64,000 nt of DNA, from contig CAZGGU010000001.1 of NCBI GenBank assembly GCA_964525395.1, positions 1 to 64,000 of the forward strand. The letters run 5' to 3'. The notes below the pieces were generated by a model. It did no database searches. It was not told where the DNA came from and saw nothing but the letters and a program-made list of their open reading frames with translations. Positions 61,350 to 64,000 of this stretch are shown here, one piece after another. Position numbers and translations under genes: made by a program. Numbering within the stretch: the first letter of the stretch is position 1; each line of letters starts with the position of its first letter. Source of the stretch: 2-01-FULL-39-10-A sp964525395 (GTDB taxonomy: Bacteria > Patescibacteriota > Microgenomatia > Levybacterales > UBA12049).

Positions 61350-62192
61350 CTAGAATGTAGCACTAAATGAAGCATAACTTTCTGAAGCTCTATTTGACCA
61401 ATTATAACTACTGCCCCCTTTCGCATATAAGAAAGATCCATCCCCAACTTCTTTTACAATATACCAAGCACCATCTTTATTTATGAAACCATAATAATAG
61501 GGGGTAGAAGAGGTATCCGTGTTAGCGATAGCATAACCGTCAGTTGGAGATTTGATTGCTGGATCAATTAATGTTCCCGTTGTGTCTTTAATACCTACAG
61601 TTCCGGGCCCTGGTACACTACCAAAAAAAGCCGCACCTGCTTTTTGAGGATTTAACATCATTGCTACAAAAACACCAAGACCAGCTCCTGCTAATAACTT
61701 AAAAAACTTTCTTCGATCAGCCTCTTTAACAATTTCTCCATTTTTAATCTCAGCCACATCGTCAATCTGAAAGTTAAAAATATTTTCTTCATAGCTTGAT
61801 ATTTTTCTACCTTTTTTTATAGGCGAAACATTTTTAACACTACTTATAATTTTTAATAAGAAATATATCTCAAGAGGCAAAAAGAATAACACGAAAAATA
61901 TTTCATCTGCGCTGTGGATATTTAATATTATGGAGAGAAAAAGAACATTAGAAAAAATAAAGCTATAATAATTAAGAAAGTGCATCATCTTCTTAGATTG
62001 ATTCTTAGAAATAACACCTTTTATAACTGGTGCAATATTTAGAAGATTTAATAAGAAGTATGCCTCAATAGGAATAAGTAAAATTAAAAATAAAAGATTA
62101 TTAATTTGATCCTCATCATTGAAACCAATAAAGAGCAAACAAGAAACCAAGAATAAATTATAAATTAATAATATATTAATGACCTTCTTCAT
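61350..62192 (-). CDS. Four-helix membrane protein with internal twin-arginine signal and outer beta tail
   Basis: 280 residues. Two tandem two-helix units (P-I-E-A-Y-F-L-L near 41 and P-L-E-I-Y-F-L-L near 106) followed by a cytoplasmic loop and D-R-R-K-F-F-K at 159-165, a hydrophobic stretch (166-180) and A-G-A-A (185-188): a complete Tat-type signal, but placed after four helices. The outer part (189-280) is Gly/Ser/Thr-rich with Y-Y-Y-G-F-I-N-K-D-G-A-W-Y-I-V-K-E. A likely Tat client of the nearby tatAC. Overlaps the start of its downstream partner's operon by four bases. Confidence 0.75.
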   Translation of the reverse strand: MKKVINILLIYNLFLVSCLLFIGFNDEDQINNLLFLILLIPIEAYFLLNLLNIAPVIKGVISKNQSKKMMHFLNYYSFIFSNVLFLSIILNIHSADEIFFVLFFLPLEIYFLLKIISSVKNVSPIKKGRKISSYEENIFNFQIDDVAEIKNGEIVKEADRRKFFKLLAGAGLGVFVAMMLNPQKAGAAFFGSVPGPGTVGIKDTTGTLIDPAIKSPTDGYAIANTDTSSTPYYYGFINKDGAWYIVKEVGDGSFLYAKGGSSYNWSNRASESYASFSATF

Positions 62193-62851
62193 TTCCTTTT
62201 CTCCCTTATATTTTTATCAGGCACCCAACCTAACTCGACTTGACCTTCGATCTTAATTTGGTACCAGCCAGCAGTTTTTTTAAAATAATCTACTTCTGAG
62301 CCGACTTGAAGTGAAGTAATCACAGCCGAAATAGTAGTTCCATCTTTATAAACATCAACTGCTTTTCGCACAGGATCATAAATCTCTACTTTTCCAAGCG
62401 AATTAGGCGCAATTTGATTCTTGGCAGACGTAGGGTGAACATAGCTAGAACTATTTACCGAATAATACTCACCAGCAACTTTTGTAGATTGATCTGCACT
62501 AATTACACCAGATGTGGTCGATGCTGATAAAACACCATAGTCAATATCATCAGCACCATTTGTAATAATATTATCCACTCTTGCACTTAATTTTTTTAGC
62601 TTTTCCGTGTTCCCATCTGCCATTTTTTTTGCTTCGACTTCAGACTGACGTAAAACTGTCAGCTCTAGCTCATGACGCTTCTTTTCTTCTTGAAGTGAAT
62701 TAATTTTTATATATCCCGCAAAACAAATGATTAACGGAACAATTAACAATAGGGCAATCAAGCCTAATTTTTTCTTTTCCTTGAATATATTTTCTAAATC
62801 TAGATTCTCTTTTTTCCACGGAATAAAATTGGGCAAATTAAAGTCCGACAT
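62189..62851 (-). CDS. Membrane-anchored coiled-coil SH3b protein
   Basis: 220 residues: one membrane helix near 27-48, a coiled-coil (50-90), a Ser/Thr-rich linker and a C-terminal SH3b domain that ends G-W-V-P-D like the end of the 1044-residue protein. SH3b domains of this kind bind peptidoglycan. Its stop overlaps the start of the twin-arginine protein by four bases, so the two are translated together. Confidence 0.75.
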   Translation of the reverse strand: MSDFNLPNFIPWKKENLDLENIFKEKKKLGLIALLLIVPLIICFAGYIKINSLQEEKKRHELELTVLRQSEVEAKKMADGNTEKLKKLSARVDNIITNGADDIDYGVLSASTTSGVISADQSTKVAGEYYSVNSSSYVHPTSAKNQIAPNSLGKVEIYDPVRKAVDVYKDGTTISAVITSLQVGSEVDYFKKTAGWYQIKIEGQVELGWVPDKNIREKRK

Positions 62852-62857
62852 TACACC

Positions 62858-62887
62858 ATTTTATGCATATTTCAGAAACATTAGCAA
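62858..62887 (-). promoter_or_regulatory. Promoter of the SH3b/twin-arginine pair
   Basis: TTGCTA (62882-62887), 18-base spacer, TAAAAT (62858-62863), six bases to the ATG. Confidence 0.6.
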
Positions 62888-62895
62888 TGAAGTTA

Positions 62896-63414
62896 TTAAG
62901 CAAGCGGAAATCTCTCTCTAACAGTCCATTCACCATTTTTAGACGTCATAATCAATATTTCATCTGCAGTCGCAGAAATAGGCATATTATTTTCAATCTT
63001 CATTGCTTCTGCTAAGCAAGATTCAAATTTATCTCCTAAATCATGACCTATGGTAAGATGTGGATTTATTTCAGGTAGATACTTGCCTTCAAATGGCGGG
63101 TAATCTGGAAAATTTTCCCAGATTTTTTTAGTTATTTCTATAAATTTATCTTTATTATTTGGCTCAAGAAAAACTACACCTGGAAAAGTTACTATTTTCT
63201 CAAGCATAAAATCAAATTTAGGAAATTTAAGAATTTCTTTTAGTTTAAGTAAATCTTCAGATTTTATTTTTTCTGGAGGGATAAATGGAAAAATTGCGGT
63301 AATGTGGGCCGGTATTCCATGTGGAGCACTAGGATCATATTTTAATCGCAGTTCAGATACGAATGGCTCTGCAGCTTTTATTGGAATAAGAATTACTGTC
63401 TCTCGCTTTTCCAT
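62896..63414 (-). CDS. 2H phosphoesterase (LigT / 2'-5' RNA ligase-like)
   Basis: 172 residues. Two H-x-T motifs: P-A-H-I-T-A-I near residue 35 and P-H-L-T-I-G-H near 118, the twin catalytic site of the 2H superfamily (cyclic phosphodiesterases and RNA ligases). Follows the dnaJ frame by six bases, so probably cotranscribed. Substrate unknown. Confidence 0.85.
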   Translation of the reverse strand: MEKRETVILIPIKAAEPFVSELRLKYDPSAPHGIPAHITAIFPFIPPEKIKSEDLLKLKEILKFPKFDFMLEKIVTFPGVVFLEPNNKDKFIEITKKIWENFPDYPPFEGKYLPEINPHLTIGHDLGDKFESCLAEAMKIENNMPISATADEILIMTSKNGEWTVRERFPLA

Positions 63415-63420
63415 ATCAAA

Positions 63421-64000
63421 TTAGAACCAACCGGATTTTTTCTTAGCATTTTCAAATTGCTTTAATAAATCCTTTTGCTCAGAAGAAAGACTCTTGGGCA
63501 CCACAACTTTTACTTGAACATAATGATCTCCATGGCTTGACGAGTTTACTCTTTTAACTCCACGCTGAGACAAACGAATAACTGTATTCGGCTGAGTTCC
63601 TGCTGGAATTTTTAATTTCACTGAACCACTGATAGTCTCAACTGATATTTCTGTCCCAAGCGCAGCTTGAGGGAAGCTAACTTCTTCTTCAGTTACAATG
63701 TCATACCCCTCTCTCTTAAACCTTTTATCTGCTCTTACTCCCACTATCACATCATATGCATCAAATCTTACTCTCTGACCATTATCCACACCTGCTGGAA
63801 TTTTAACCGTTTGCTGTTTTCCGTCAATTGAAATTCTCTTAGCTACTCCTTTTACAGCTTCCATAAAATCAATGGTTAAAGAATAAGTTGGTCGTCTTTG
63901 CGCTCTTCCGAAGGGTGAACCACCACCCCCGAAAAATTGTTCAAAAATTTCGAACGGATCAGAAAAGCCACCGAAATCAAAACCTTGACTATTTCCTCCA
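63421..64000 (-). CDS. dnaJ: DnaJ-family chaperone, C-terminal part (runs off the window)
   Basis: Partial: open to the window edge, about 193 residues visible. A Gly/Phe-rich stretch (F-G-G-F-S-D-P-F-E-I-F and F-F-G-G-G-G-S-P-F-G) is followed directly by C-terminal domains I and II (L-T-I-D-F-M-E-A-V-K-G, then I-P-A-G-V-D-N-G and I-P-A-G-T-Q-P-N). There are no CxxCxGxG repeats, so it is the zinc-free CbpA/type II form. An ATG at 63864 is internal. The J domain lies outside the window. Confidence 0.9.
   Translation of the reverse strand, partial: GGNSQGFDFGGFSDPFEIFEQFFGGGGSPFGRAQRRPTYSLTIDFMEAVKGVAKRISIDGKQQTVKIPAGVDNGQRVRFDAYDVIVGVRADKRFKREGYDIVTEEEVSFPQAALGTEISVETISGSVKLKIPAGTQPNTVIRLSQRGVKRVNSSSHGDHYVQVKVVVPKSLSSEQKDLLKQFENAKKKSGWF

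Overview
The window is a 64 kb piece of a small, AT-rich bacterial chromosome, read with the standard code (UGA is a normal stop). Several traits point to the Candidate Phyla Radiation (Patescibacteria), most likely the Microgenomates side. Core proteins are trimmed: IF-2 lacks its N domain and the alanyl-tRNA synthetase ends right after its editing domain. There are many one-pass surface proteins of unknown function, a nucleoside/AMP phosphorylase of the archaeal/CPR type, and very few Shine-Dalgarno sites. The phylum is inferred from gene content, not from a marker tree. I see no rRNA, tRNA, CRISPR array, insertion sequence or origin.

Layout. 1-2.8 kb: surface protein, unknown protein and GT-C type glycosyltransferase. 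2.8-16.1 kb: rpoB-rpoC-rpsL-rpsG and fusA on the minus strand, with five accessory genes between rpsG and fusA (one of them frameshifted). 16.2-19.3 kb: small genes, including tRNA hydroxylase TrhO, a DUF1905 protein and a mini-zincin. 19.0-26.2 kb, plus strand: a possible attenuator, a 47-residue membrane peptide, alaS (interrupted by 100 N), a large membrane-anchored protein, sortase, a 48-residue peptide, phosphorylase and mltG. 26.4-31.0 kb: YtxH-like and YtxG-like proteins, a RodZ-like protein, ftsK and a GlpX-like protein. 31.1-41.5 kb: mixed accessory genes (winged-helix ATPase-like protein, DNA glycosylase, SDR, PEBP, GT39-like, MliC, DEDDy exonuclease, several surface proteins). 41.5-51.0 kb: RNase J, a protease-less Lon ATPase, and a reduced nusA-infB-DHH-rpsO-pnp cluster. 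51.1-54.0 kb: signal peptidase I and PsbP-like membrane proteins. 54.0-62.9 kb: a Tat locus (tatC, tatA, a 1044-residue SH3b surface protein and a PrsW-like protein) that flanks a phage-tail-like cassette and a multi-pass protein with an internal twin-arginine signal. 62.9-64 kb: 2H phosphoesterase and a dnaJ that runs off the window.

Regulation. More than twenty transcription units have TTGACA-like and TATAAT-like boxes with the -10 ending about 5-9 bases before the start codon, so most mRNAs are probably leaderless. This spacing was used to reset several starts. Exceptions with real leaders are rpoB, fusA, nusA and the region before alaS; the last three carry hairpins that look regulatory.

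The best candidate for an undescribed system is the 54-62.9 kb Tat/phage-tail-like/SH3b locus. It may build and export a surface structure. Other points of note are enzyme families with altered catalytic residues (DHH to DKV, signal peptidase Lys to Ser, GlpX DPIDGTT to DPLECT) and rpoB substitutions expected to give natural rifampicin resistance.
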